From: Stromatinia cepivora
Taxonomy: Eukaryota; Ascomycota; Leotiomycetes; Helotiales; Sclerotiniaceae
Length of the DNA: 64,000 nucleotides
NCBI GenBank assembly: GCA_014898415.1
Contig: RCTD01000002.1
Span: forward strand, 2,232,001-2,296,000
Reading direction: 5' to 3'
The translations under genes and the position numbers were made by a program. Under the pieces are notes generated by a model. It had not been told where the DNA came from. It searched no databases and worked only from the letters and a program-made list of their open reading frames with translations. Each line of letters starts with the position of its first letter. The first letter of the stretch is position 1. Positions 35,504-46,234 of this stretch are shown here, one piece after another.

Positions 35504-35530
35504 GCCAAGTCTTCAATCGTGTCTGCCAAG
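35504..35530 (+). promoter_or_regulatory. Pair of PacC-consensus sites (GCCAAG) upstream of palF
   Basis: GCCAAG occurs at 35504-35509 and again at 35525-35530 in the same orientation, 31 and 52 bp upstream of the palF start codon. PacC binds GCCARG. Function is inferred from the motif and its place only; the sites could also lie inside the transcribed leader. Confidence 0.4.
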
Positions 35531-37904
35531 TGCTGGGAAGGAATTGACGGAAAGTCGCACGTAGGAGAGTATTGGCAGAACAGCAAACTCCGGGTGACTG
35601 CGGGGGAATCAACGACAGATGCCAATGCTAAGTTGTTATAGCACAAAGTGAATCAAGATGCATGGCAAAATCCTTGAGTTGCGTAATTGAGCAAATAAAA
35701 ATAATAAAATAATAATAATGATGATGGTAAAAGTGGTAAAAAAGGTAAAAAAAGGTAATAATGAATGAGGATCGTTGCTCGTTGGTAAATTTGGTGGGTT
35801 GGGTAGTTGAAGGACGGAGAACGGGAAGACTAATTTAGGATTTGGAGAAATTGTGAATTGTGAATTTGTGAATTGTATTGTAATTTGTGATCTGTGATTT
35901 GTGATTTGGAACCAGGATTTGCAATCTTCTTCAATGAGAGTTGTCGGTCAAAAGATTTCAAATGCAACTAGTAGTAATTCTTTCGTGTAGTTATGCGTAC
36001 TAGACCGATTTCCGAGCTAGAACTTATCAATGTTTTACCAATCCTATCCATTAAAATGTCCGAGTCCGAGAGTATGGATATGGTATATTGCTGTACGGAG
36101 TAGAAGAAGGGTGGGGGGTTGGAGTGTTTAAGGAATACGGTAGTAGCGGGAGGGACCCTTTTTTTCTTTTCTTTCCCATATGAGGGAATATGGGAACTTT
36201 GGGAAGGACGTTTCGAACTTCTTCTGGTCTAACAAAAGTTTGTTTAATTAAAGAATCGAATAAAATTGGGTACAAATCGTGATAGAATGCAAGGAATGGT
36301 AACCCAGACAAATTTCGAACAAAGATCCAAGTCTCCAAGAGGGAACCAGAAGATGCCCTGACGTGTTGCAGAAAGCTTGAATTTGCCCAGGATCCACAAG
36401 TCCACAATCCACAGTTCCACAGTTAACACAATTGTGGTTTTAAGGGTCGGTGTGTTCGCTGAAACCTGACAGTTCTGATTCTCTTCTTCTTAAGTTATAA
36501 GGCTGAGAGAGGAGAAGAAAGGATTGAGAATTTGATGAAGAGACGATACGATAGGTAAAGAATCTAAATAGCGAAGATATGTACCTAGCAAGAAGAAGAT
36601 GATGAAGAGTAGAATGCCCGACTCTAGTAGGGAGGCGAACGAAAGGGAAGCAAAGGGAAGCTATTACTCGATTAGAATACGACCGATAGATACCTGGTCG
36701 GCGGATATTGGTTACGGATGATTACTATTCGGGAAGGCATCGGTACAATACAAAGTATATGTATATAATTACAAAGTACAATTGATGAGGTACATGTATC
36801 TTTCGGCAACCTTTCGGTACGACTAACCCTCGAGGAATAACAATGGAATGAGTACAGTAGGGCTGGATGGTTCTAGGCGTAGAGAAGTGATCAAACGTAT
36901 AGGTATACGAGCAATCTATACAACGTCCACGTCGCCTTGCCGTCAGCATGCTTGTTCACCCGTACTGCTTGTGTTCTTTGCCCTCATGGTCTTGTGAGGG
37001 GGCTTCACGTACCAGCAATTCATTGGAATAACGCCTCATCTATGATCATACTTTGGTAGCTTGCATATCCATAAAAGTATATCTCCTTTCTTCGGCATCA
37101 AATTCTCCACTTGTCTAGGCATCCTTCGATTCATATGGGCACTATGCATTTCCAGGTTGCGATCTCGCGATGGTGTACCATTCATCATGCATAGCGCTAT
37201 CATTGAATCGCGCCTTTAAGTATATGCACGTAGCTATATTGAGCAATCTGTATTGAATTTTGAAGCGTTGAAGAAGATGATAGGGCGCCTGGAAAACGAC
37301 AGAGGGTATATATGATGTGACACAGTGACATCTCACCGGTCTATTTCCTAAATGGTGAATTCTCGGTGCGGGGTACGATTTGGTTAAAATCCCCGAGTCC
37401 CATTTTGTGACACTGTTGCCCAGCTGGTTTCTCGAAAATCACGATCAGCCTAGTAAGATTAGAAAAAAGCTTGTCTAGTCCTTCCCTGGTTATGATAAAC
37501 GAATTTCTGCATATGTCTGATAGGGATATTTTCAAGTGGCCCGCCCAAGTGGGGCGGGGTTTGCGTACGTACATTTTCACACCTGTAACATGAAAAATGT
37601 TTCATCAACGTATCATCAACGATTTGATTTAGGAAAAGCAAACAACGAGTTCTTCAAGCAATCGAATCATTAAGGTTAAATGTCCGGAATGTTCAGCTTT
37701 ACTTCGGCGCAAACCATATCACCGATATTTGATCATATTGTCCTCAATATCATATTTCGTGAGAAGCTGATGACAACGAAACATGAAGCTATACCGGCCA
37801 GACCGAGTAACGATAATCGCAAACCAGTAATACCATCCCCATCATATCACTTTCCGATGATCTGAGATTCTCCCCGTTGCAAGAGAAGAGCCAAGATGGA
37901 TCCA
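35531..37904. other. Gene-free stretch between palF and mnd1
   Basis: No gene is supported. GTGAATTGTGAATTTGTGAATTG and related degenerate repeats lie at about 35850-35910. Several 60-120-codon open frames on the minus strand (36051-36407, 37341-37580) lack motifs. Confidence 0.35.
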
Positions 37905-38582
37905 CTAATTTGGGACCACCAGTTCCTTCAACCCTTCCCCAACAACATAGTCATCGCCACATGCTCGATACATGATCTCTCCAGCTTGAGCTCGGTCTCC
38001 GGTCAAACTGACAAGGAAGGATTCCAGTGATTCAAGGTTGTCGGTCCATCTTAAAGCGCCCTCCCTGAGTGTGTTGGTTTCCTCCACTTTTCGCAAGACC
38101 TCATTAGGATCGTTATCACTGTAGAGTGCCAATTCCTTATCAAGAGTATCGTTCTCCTTTACAAGAGTCTCGTAAGCCTCCATCAAAGTGTGTCTGTCCG
38201 ATCCACCGTCCAGGAGCATTTCATCGTCCTCTTGACGTTTGGTCATTTCCTTCTCGATTTGCTGCTCAGCATCCTTCATGGAAGCTAACAATTTATTTTC
38301 CTCCTCCTTCAACTTGTTGATCATATTTTCTTTGCTCTTCTTGGCATCCGAGGTAAATGACCAATACCAATTACCACTGCCAATCTTCTCGACGCGGATC
38401 AGGTTCTCGTCGGTGAGCGCTTGGATGTACTCTTTCACTAGCATGCCGTTGATCGATCCAACGGAGGGAAGTAGTTTCTCAAGCTCTTTGAAAGAATAAA
38501 CTCCCATCGAGGTTCGAAACCACTCCAGAATTTTTGCTTGCTTGGCTGCGGGTGGTAGATTCTTGGGAGCCTTTGCAAACAT
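37905..38582 (-). CDS. mnd1: Meiotic nuclear division protein 1 (Mnd1)
   Basis: Mnd1 partners with Hop2 to stimulate Dmc1/Rad51 strand invasion between homologous chromosomes in meiosis. The frame has 225 codons, close to the family length of about 210-220. The N-terminal winged-helix region (1-75) contains GVYSFKELEKLLPSVGSING and the highly conserved RVEKIGSGNWYWSF at about 63-76. A long heptad-like, Glu/Lys-rich coiled coil follows (about 77-170). The C-terminus has RKVEETNTLREGALRWTDNL. The first residues, MFAKAPKNLPPAAKQAKI, are slightly unusual. A short upstream exon giving a different first few residues is possible, since a CAAAG before GCTCCC could be an acceptor. Confidence 0.9.
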   Translation of the reverse strand: MFAKAPKNLPPAAKQAKILEWFRTSMGVYSFKELEKLLPSVGSINGMLVKEYIQALTDENLIRVEKIGSGNWYWSFTSDAKKSKENMINKLKEEENKLLASMKDAEQQIEKEMTKRQEDDEMLLDGGSDRHTLMEAYETLVKENDTLDKELALYSDNDPNEVLRKVEETNTLREGALRWTDNLESLESFLVSLTGDRAQAGEIMYRACGDDYVVGEGLKELVVPN

Positions 38583-39484
38583 TAATCATTGTGTTTCATC
38601 TATTTTGGTTGACATCCTTGACAGACACGCTTGGGCGGAGATACTTGCCATTTTTCCAAGAGAAATTGGATCTGTCCACACAGACTCAAAATTATTATTG
38701 TCAAAACTTGTCAAGAATCTGTCAGGGATTTATCTGTGAGTAACAGTGGTGATTTATTGTAAGCGCGAGGTTTGTGCTTTGTGGTCTGGATCAATGGATA
38801 AAGAGGTCTATTGAAAACAAGAAAAGGTTCACCTTTGCGGATTAAAAAAATTGAAGAATTCGACACGATCAAATATTGTACTGGAATATCATCATGACTT
38901 GGATATTAAGAAGAATATTACTTTAGATTTTAGCCATTGCTAAATTTTCTATTTCAACTATGCCTTAGTACAAAAATCACCTGCTCCGAGGAACATTCCA
39001 GTTTGGTCCCCCCCGAGAACCGGTGAAAGCACCAATACTTTTTCAACCAGTCAATTAGATTTCAATACCAACACCACTCAATAATTGCATTGTTATTTCC
39101 CACGAACGAGGTAGACCCATCGATTGAAGCAGAAGAAAACATTTGGAAGGTCACAGTAATGGGAGACAGTTGGAAGGTAGTTGTAATTCCGACATCATTG
39201 AGCATCTGAAAGTTGTCAGTGGTGTCAAAGGGGCAAGACTTGAGATGGGCTTACTGTGTGCAAGTAATAGGAAACTACATTATCTCTTGACCATTGCTTG
39301 CAAATTCCAAAGACCCATAAAATGTTATCAGTATTTATTTACTTTGCTTCCTATATACCCCATCGCCATTATGTGTCGAAGTGAAGAATATCGGGTTGGG
39401 GAATTAAGTCTCACAATCAGCTATGTACTCATCACTCTTGGTTCAAAGATTGCCATCTCCCATTTCTTCTCTCGTTCTCATTAC
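38583..39484. other. Upstream region of mnd1
   Basis: No gene is supported on either strand. Open frames at 38534-38743 and 39143-39538 (+) lack motifs. Confidence 0.35.
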
Positions 39485-39748
39485 TTATCCAATCGCTTTC
39501 TTCTCGGCCTCATCCTTCAACCACGCCAAATTGTATGATGAGGCAAGCATACCATTAATTGCCGCAGTACAAGGAGCAGCCCCAAGTATTGCAACTACAC
39601 TACACAAGAGCATCGCCATACTTCTTCCGAACTCGTCACCCAAAGGTGTGATAAAGAATACTCCGAAAACATTTCTCACACAACTCACTGCCAATAGTGA
39701 GCCTTTTAGATTACGAAATTCTGTCAAATTTCCATTCATTAGCCGCAT
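39485..39748 (-). pseudogene. Possible relic of an MFS sugar-transporter-type gene
   Basis: The minus-strand frame contains NVFGVFFITPLGDEFGRSMA followed by MLLCSVVAILGAAPCTAAIN. This resembles the helix 2 / GD.xGRR loop / helix 3 signature of MFS transporters. The flanking text (LTEFRNLKGSLLAVSCVR; WLKDEAEKKAIG) does not extend the match, and no neighbouring helices are evident. I read it as a short fragment of a decayed transporter. Chance resemblance is possible. Confidence 0.35.
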
Positions 39749-40269
39749 TCTCTATTCCACTCTCAAGTCTACTTCAAGTCTCCAAAAATTTTAAATTCCA
39801 GGGGCAATGGAATTGCCTTCCGGACTCATATCCTCCTATCAATCCCAATACCCTTCATCACCGTCGTCCTCGATCAGAGCCGGAGTAGAAAGAAAGCTAA
39901 GGGCACCGAGCCGCAATAAGAAAAGAAAAGAAGCACAATACCGTTCTGTCAACTCTTCACCTGCTGCTGCTGCACGTCATTAGAATGTCCTATCATGCAT
40001 ACATTCGCAGTGGGAAATGTTGAGTTTTTCCGATTATGACAGCGGGCTGAGGATGGTTATAATACTATATCCATTGGAGTGTGTAAGGGAGACGGGAGTA
40101 TGCATTTAGCGTTTTATTGAGGTTATCTTTGTGATAGGTATGTTATTCTTGAGAGAAAAATTGAGTCATGCTGAGAAGTATTAGATTGAGATATACTGTC
40201 TTGAAACATATAGACCCGGAAAGACATCTAAATGATTCGATTGTACAGAATGTATAGAATGAATCTCTG

Positions 40270-41315
40270 TTTTCGAAAACACAAGGATTTTCTTCCCGGT
40301 TTGACACATACTGAATTGATGGATGAGGTTACTCATCCTGGATTTGTGAATGTGGATGATGATTTAGTGTTAACGTATCGTACTGGCCAGTATGTATGTT
40401 CCCATATGAATCTTTCGCTCTTGTATTTAATGTAACTATAGAGCAGGATAGGAGCAGATATTCTATAGCGATACTCGGCAAAATCTTCTAATTATTCTTA
40501 TATAGGTCAAAACCTCACTGGAGGTTCTTATAGTTCATATATAAACGGTCTTGATTGTAGAGAATCACATCTCCATGTATCATGTGTTATCGAAATTTCA
40601 TCCTCTTTGAACCTTTCACAGGACCCGGTGCGTATAAACAACTAGCTGGACCAAATGGTGCTGAAAATAACTATGATTTGAAGTATGTTTATTAGGAAGA
40701 TGTGGGCAAAACATGGAAAAGCTCGGATGGAACCACCATTAGCCGTACTTGATGGGAAGAAAGAAAACACCATTTCTCCAGAATCCATCTAAGGCTACAG
40801 TCTTTGAGATTCCGATGGGTAGCGGGATATTGAAGCAAGAAGCTCAAGCGGTGGAATGGGGTGGTGGGTTTCGGGTTCTGGGTGGGGAATATATGGCGGG
40901 CGAGCGGCGGTGGGTGCTCCATCACCGTGATTATATCTCTGGTCAACATTTTGATAAGAGGTATATGCTAATAGGCAAATGGACAAAAAAGGCCGTACCC
41001 AACAATTTAATAAATAGGCCTATTGGAATTGGCTCAAGAGGAAGTATTTCTGTTGACAGCAATTCATATCTCGCTTTGTCCGGGAATACAGATTCCAGCC
41101 TCAACATCATGAAAGCTCAAAGGAAAGATGGAAATGTAGTCTTTGAACTTGTAAGGAGTGGATTTAGGTTTGAGGGGAGGTTCAATTGGGACACAGAAAA
41201 TAGAAGGAGAGAACGAGAATTTGCCGATTTTCACGACCTCAAAAGAGACAAAGAAGAGGATGGGCATTGGGATATACTTGTTTTTAATTTTAACCTCGAT
41301 TTCAGCCCGGTTTAG
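40270..41315 (+). pseudogene. Broken BNR-repeat-containing protein gene
   Basis: Successive + strand segments match, in order, a fungal family of secreted BNR-repeat (sialidase-fold-like) proteins. They are FLPGLTHTELMDEVTHPGFV with DDLVLTYRTGQ (40281-40389), NLTGGSYSSYINGLDCRESH (40507-40570), GPGAYKQLAGPNGAENNYDL (40620-40680), EDVGKTWKSSDGTT, and from 40800 VFEIPMGSGILKQEAQAVEW through GNTDSSLNIMK to the stop at 41313-41315. Between segments there are frame changes, a missing piece around 40390-40500, and an in-frame TAG at about 40692-40694. The last 170 codons are open. No start with a signal peptide was found. Intact relatives are presumed carbohydrate-active, but their substrate is not known to me. 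Confidence 0.6.
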
Positions 41316-42129
41316 ATGAGACTTAGAGCTTGTGGAAAATAGGAATTAAATATCATCCCTAGACACTCTCACTCAAATGTTATTTCCACCCTTCGCAATA
41401 TATGATATAGATAAGCATGAATAAGACTACTTATTCCATCCTCTCAGAAAGTGAAATATCTTTACGTATCAATCCCCTATGCACTTCAAACTTCCTTCCA
41501 CACTTGCTTCCACGATCTTCGGTTACATTAATTCTACCGCAAAGAACACCCCCCATCCCTTAACTTCCTTTAAAAATAGTTAATCGATGGTATTGCAAAA
41601 TAGTAAGGGTCCGGCTTCGCATCTTAGCCGATCAAGTATTCTCGACTTGAGATGGAGTTTCCCTCAGCACTGCGCGAATACTTTTTGGGACCTTGAGTTG
41701 TCGCTGTTCATCGTAGGTTCGGATTTGGGTGGATACGGTAAAGGAATAGCTTCTGGCTCTACTGCTTCTAAATATTCTATAGAGCAATGCGGGTACTGTG
41801 CACGGTGAATGACCCGATGACCTGCTACATTTCTATGGCTACCTGCATAATATATTTCTATACACATGGTACATTTTTGTATATACTTGGGAATCAAAGA
41901 TAGTCACTATAATGCGCAAGAATGTTTGCAGGGCCAGAGACCAGTAGTGGATTCAAGCGTCTGGGGAAGATGTTAGGGCATCCACGAGGAACCAGAACAT
42001 GTTTATGCCTCAGGCAATGACAGTGTTGCCCCACTTCACATGCATGATGGTGCCACAAAAGAAAAAAAGTAGAATCAAAAACACGAACCAAGGACGACAG
42101 CGACAGCGAAGTTCAAACCTGATGGATCG
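41316..42129. other. Spacer upstream of dph4
   Basis: No gene is supported. It contains the dph4 promoter on the right. Confidence 0.35.
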
Positions 42130-42672
42130 ATGACTTGCACATCTACATATTACGAGATCTTAGACATCCCATCGGCTCTTCAAAATGAAACACACATTCC
42201 GGTAGCAACTTTGCGAGGCGCATATCGACGCGCACTTCTTCGAAACCATCCAGACAAATCTCCAGGCCAAGAACTTGGTCCTACAAACAAAAACCAAACG
42301 ATTTATACGATCGATCAAATATCCGCGGCTTTCTCTCACTTATCGGACTCCAAACTACGAGCACAATATGACAAGGAATTGCGATTGCAGAATCATTCAA
42401 TAAATGGGGCTGGACAAAAGGAAGGAGAGGTTTTTCGAACGGGGGTCGAAGTAGTGGATTTAGACGATTTAAATGTCGAAGAAGAAGATGGTATCTGGTA
42501 TAGAAGTTGTAGATGTGGCGATGATCGAGGGTTCTTGATTCGAGAGCAAGATCTGGAAGAGGCGGCTGAAGATGGCGAGATCAGTGTGGGCTGTAAGGGA
42601 TGCAGTCTCTGGCTCAGGGTTCTTTTTGGTGTAATGGAGGATCTGCCGGACGATAAGGTTTCGGGTGCATAG
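42130..42672 (+). CDS. dph4: Diphthamide biosynthesis protein 4 (Dph4), J-domain plus CSL zinc finger
   Basis: Dph4 (Jjj3 in yeast, DNAJC24 in mammals) supports the first step of diphthamide synthesis on elongation factor 2, probably by supplying iron or electrons to the Dph1-Dph2 enzyme and by Hsp70 stimulation. The single exon has 180 codons, close to the family length (about 150-180). The J-domain covers residues 5-85, with YYEILDIP and the catalytic HPD at 40-42 in LLRNHPDKSPG. The DPH-type (CSL) zinc finger covers about 105-170, with cysteine pairs in YRSCRCGDDRGF and VGCKGCSLWLRV. All four zinc ligands are present. The gene stands alone, and the pathway partner dph6 is about 36 kb away. 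Confidence 0.93.
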   Translation: MTCTSTYYEILDIPSALQNETHIPVATLRGAYRRALLRNHPDKSPGQELGPTNKNQTIYTIDQISAAFSHLSDSKLRAQYDKELRLQNHSINGAGQKEGEVFRTGVEVVDLDDLNVEEEDGIWYRSCRCGDDRGFLIREQDLEEAAEDGEISVGCKGCSLWLRVLFGVMEDLPDDKVSGA

Positions 42673-43672
42673 ATGCAGGTTAATAAAGGATAGTGGTACC
42701 TACCTGGTTTGCGGTCAGAGGCTGGAACATAATATGAGGTACGATAATGCAAAGTAGGTATGACAATAGAAGGCTTCAATAAATAGTCACCGAGTTCACC
42801 GACCAGGGGAATGCAAGTCATGGCAGACGCTAGGGAACTTTACATATAGAAATTCACCTAGAATGTAAGTCTAGATTATAACTGCTACGAGAATGGATGA
42901 TAGATATCAACTGCTTTAAAAAGGATGTACCGTCTTCCTATGACTTCCAATCAAAGCTCGAAAGCTATTGGTCGCCTCAAACTTGCGGTGGTTGTAAATC
43001 TTCCTCTTGCAACAACCAAAATAAACCTTACGGTAAATATTGGAGCACGTCAACACATCGTAGAAGAAAAAACGATAAAGTGCTGTTCGTACCGTTTAAG
43101 TTGCTTGAGGAAGAAAGAAAGTGGGAGACCACGAGAAAAAGTTTTGTGTAATGATAAATGGAGATGTCAGTCTAGTTCTAATGCGGTCTAATGCCATTGT
43201 ATATTCTTCACCGCCTTGATATCCCTGTCTGCGATGATAGTGTTTCTTCGAACGATTCTAGTATCATCTTGTGCAAATAAATGGGCTTCCTTTGGGCATA
43301 CAGGTACACTATTTTGACTCACACCAGTATGTTTCAGTATCTTTAAGGTAGTACTTGGGGAATACTAGATAGGTGTGAAATGGGAGGAGCAAGTCTCAGA
43401 AAATATATTACAAAGGCCCCATCGACCCGTCACTCTTCTGGCCTATTGATGCATCCAAGAAATCAACCATTTTAGATTGGAGATCTGTAGTCGAACCCAA
43501 CATCCGATTTGACAAGGCCGGTCTCGCCGGCCAATGGTCCCTCAAAGGCCTTCCAGACGACAAATTCCATGACAAAAGTAGCGACAAGCCACTTCCGCAC
43601 AACACAGCTGGCCTTTTCCCACCGGGAAACAGGACCGAGAAAGACGCTAGCGAAGCACTCGCGCTTCTAGAA
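42673..43672. other. Stretch downstream of dph4
   Basis: No complete gene is supported. A + strand frame without an ATG reads open from about 43379 through 43888. Its right part is the exact antisense of the pseudogene at 43673-44068; the left part is discussed as a finding. Confidence 0.3.
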
Positions 43673-44068
43673 TCAATGAGACTGCACACCCTGATTATAA
43701 AGGACATTAAGAAAGTCGGCACGATTCCCCCGAATCATGAATCTCAAAGCTTTTTCCACGTCCTCGCACTCGGCATCAGATGGTGCATGATGCGATACTT
43801 TATTGAAAAGTCTCTGAGCAGCAAAATTAAGGGGTTATTGCTTAAAGTCCCATCCTATAGTCTCCCACATAAGTTGGAGAGAATCTAAGTCCGCTGTAGC
43901 CAGCTCCTCATGACGTCTGAAAAAGGCAGTGTCGAGGGCGTCTTTCAAGTGATTCCACTGCTCCCGAGGGTCTGTGAAGAGCTCTATTTCAATAGCCTCA
44001 TGGGCCTCCGTACATGATCCGATGGATGTCGTTAATTCGAGGCGAAACTTGACAAGGATTAGAGGCAT
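43673..44068 (-). pseudogene. Truncated member of a local unknown protein family (copy 2)
   Basis: The open frame is 77 codons (MPLILVKF start) and ends at a TAA at 43837-43835. In the same frame, beyond the stop, coding-like text continues to a TGA at 43675-43673. The parts before the stop match copy 1 at 44546-44986: MxxILVKF at the start, EAIEIE for EAVEIE, then WNHLKDAL for WANLSRNI, and LMWE for VMWM. The parts beyond the stop match copies 1 and 3: AAQRLFNK, then RADFLNVLYNQG for RGDYMHVTYKAG and GRDFLHVVYGPK. So the stop truncates a roughly 131-codon gene. The family itself is not recognised. Readthrough or a sequence error is possible. Confidence 0.55.
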
Positions 44069-44545
44069 GGTAGATGGTGGATGGTTTCATGAGAAAGTGT
44101 TTCAACCTTGAGGTTTTTGGTTTGATATATCGAAGAAGTTTTTAATTTCGAGGATGTTAGTCGGATGGCCAAATGGTTGTCCAGTCCAAACTTTATGACA
44201 AGATGTGGATTGATATTGAGGGTAATCTTACCTTTCTGCCTTGAATAACTCTATGCGAAATATGGTTGACGGCTTTTGCAGAAACATGGTATTGAATGTG
44301 TTTTTAAGTCTGTAGATTTGCACATCTCATATCGATCAGCACAGATTGCATCAAGCTTCCCATTTTTGATTCATTTGCTTATGAAGGATGTTCATCAATG
44401 GTTTGCATCTGCATGTTCATAAAAATCTACACGCTCCCCACTTCTGATCATCTTTATCCCAGCATTCGAGATATCCCTTCTTTTCCTCAACTGCAAGGGA
44501 GATTGAAATTAAACAAAGCCATAGAGTTCTAAGACGCGGACCTTT
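44069..44545. other. Spacer between two family copies
   Basis: This is the upstream region of copy 2 and the 3' region of copy 1. It is AT-rich and no gene is supported. Confidence 0.35.
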
Positions 44546-44986
44546 CTATGGCTCCATAAAGGAGGTCATCCCAACCTGACCATGACTTGAAGGGCCAGCT
44601 TTGTAAGTAACATGCATGTAATCTCCTCGCTCCCTATTTTGCCAGGACAACGCGGTTGCTATTCTCTCATGCTGCCCAGCATGCAGCTCTAGATAGTTAT
44701 CGTTCTTACTGTACACGTAAAGCAATTGCGGCGCAGTCTGTGTTCGGCCAAGCATCCACATAACCTCCATCTTGTCGATCAAGTAGTTCCAGTACTTGTA
44801 ATGCCGATGATGGTTATGGATGGAGGAGACGATGTTTCTGGAGAGATTCGCCCATTTTTCTGTTGCCTCATTTGCGTATTCGATTTCGACAGCTTCGTAC
44901 CAGGGTTCATACTCATGAGCATTGTTTGAATCGATCGTGTGGGGTTCGATTGGTAATCGAGTGAATTTGACTAGAATCATTGACAT
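44546..44986 (-). CDS. Hypothetical protein of a local unknown family (copy 1)
   Basis: The frame runs 146 codons from the ATG at 44986. I chose that start over the in-frame ATG at 45055 because MSMILVKF aligns with MPLILVKF of copy 2. The protein has no signal peptide or membrane segment. It is acidic in the first half (AHEYEPWYEAVEIEYANEAT), with EKWANLSRNIV, a His-rich loop (HNHHRHYKYW) and a central MEVMW. The C-terminal half has LSWQNRERGDYMHVTYKAG. Its only evident relatives in this window are copies 2 and 3. Function is unknown. Conservation with two decayed copies argues that this frame is a real gene. Confidence 0.6.
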   Translation of the reverse strand: MSMILVKFTRLPIEPHTIDSNNAHEYEPWYEAVEIEYANEATEKWANLSRNIVSSIHNHHRHYKYWNYLIDKMEVMWMLGRTQTAPQLLYVYSKNDNYLELHAGQHERIATALSWQNRERGDYMHVTYKAGPSSHGQVGMTSFMEP

Positions 44987-45055
44987 GATGAACCACTTGA
45001 TGATAGATGTTTTGCTTCCAGGTTGTGGATCTGGTATGTGTTTGGTATGGACCAT

Positions 45056-46231
45056 TGGGGGGCGAGGAGCATGTTTATATTGTAAAGTGGTTAGCTTGAG
45101 GTATCAAAGAAGTCTTCCGCCTTTAGAAAAATTGAAAGCAGAATTTCAGTATGAATAGTTATTTGAGAAATCATCGGTTTCCATACCATTTCCATGCCTT
45201 TAAAACCTAATTTCAATCGCTATCTCGAACTTTCTACAGCCCTATCTCTGTTCCTTATGAGAGGCAATGAATGGTGACCCATGCTTTTACAACCATTGAT
45301 AACATAACATTTAGGCGTGAAAGGGAAAAAAGCCTTCTCACATTGAAGTGAGGTCCTGGCATGATGGGCATTGTAGACATAAACTAAAGGAGAAAGCTAA
45401 CAAACAACACAACGACGCAGTTCCAAACCCATACCCAACAGACATCCATGGATGATGACTCAACCAAGTGGAACACATAAGGCCTTTTTTATAAAGAAAA
45501 CATCTACATCACCATGACTTGCCCGAAGGTTCTGTAAAAAGCCGGGGACCTCACCGATAACTTGTCATACTTTAAGGTCCGCAAATGGACTCTTCGAATC
45601 AAACGTGTATCCGTGGAGAAGAATCGAAAGCTATGATTGAGATTGCATGGGCATGTGCGATTCTTACGTACACTACTCAAGCTGCTCCTTCATTTTTCAT
45701 TTGAAAGATGTGCTAGCTTGCTTAGCGGACATTCACCACCCCGCTAACCTATTTCGTCTTTTTCTTTCCTCTCTTCGACAAACACACACGTCGACAAAAG
45801 TCTGTCAGATTCCATTCCATCTCTCCTCCTCAATTCCCCACTTCAAGCTATCATCTCCTATTCAATCTATCGATGATATATCAATGCGAAGGGAGCGCAT
45901 CTCTTTTTCATTGCGGATCTCTCATAAACGATTTTACTCCACCATCCCATCTCCTCTTGATCGGGTATTTCTTACCTCAATTCATTATTTTTTATTATGC
46001 TAACAAGTACATGAAAGATCCCAAAGTTCTTCAAGCTTAGACAATGTCCAATGAATGTTATTGGTGAAACTCATGATCATTACTATTCCCATTAGAATAA
46101 ATCAACGACTCTCATTCGGTTTATATATTGAATTGCGCATGAGCTTCCGGTGACCTTACGCATCACAAAACTCTTCTCTTCCCTGGTGATTTCGATTTGT
46201 CTTGGTATGCTAAAATTTTTATGTTTGCAGG
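45056..46231. other. Spacer between family copies 1 and 3
   Basis: Nothing recognisable. The + strand frame at 45647-46003 is Ser/Phe-rich and lacks motifs. Confidence 0.35.
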
Positions 46232-46234
46232 TAG

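Noticed and set aside
30355..38582. The desaturase, palF and mnd1 as a functional cluster
   Set aside because: The functions are unrelated, the spacing is large and they are not co-oriented. No biosynthetic core enzyme is nearby.
44987..45055. Upstream ATG at 45055 as the start of family copy 1
   Set aside because: The copy 2 protein starts at the position matching the ATG at 44986, so the longer start is not supported.
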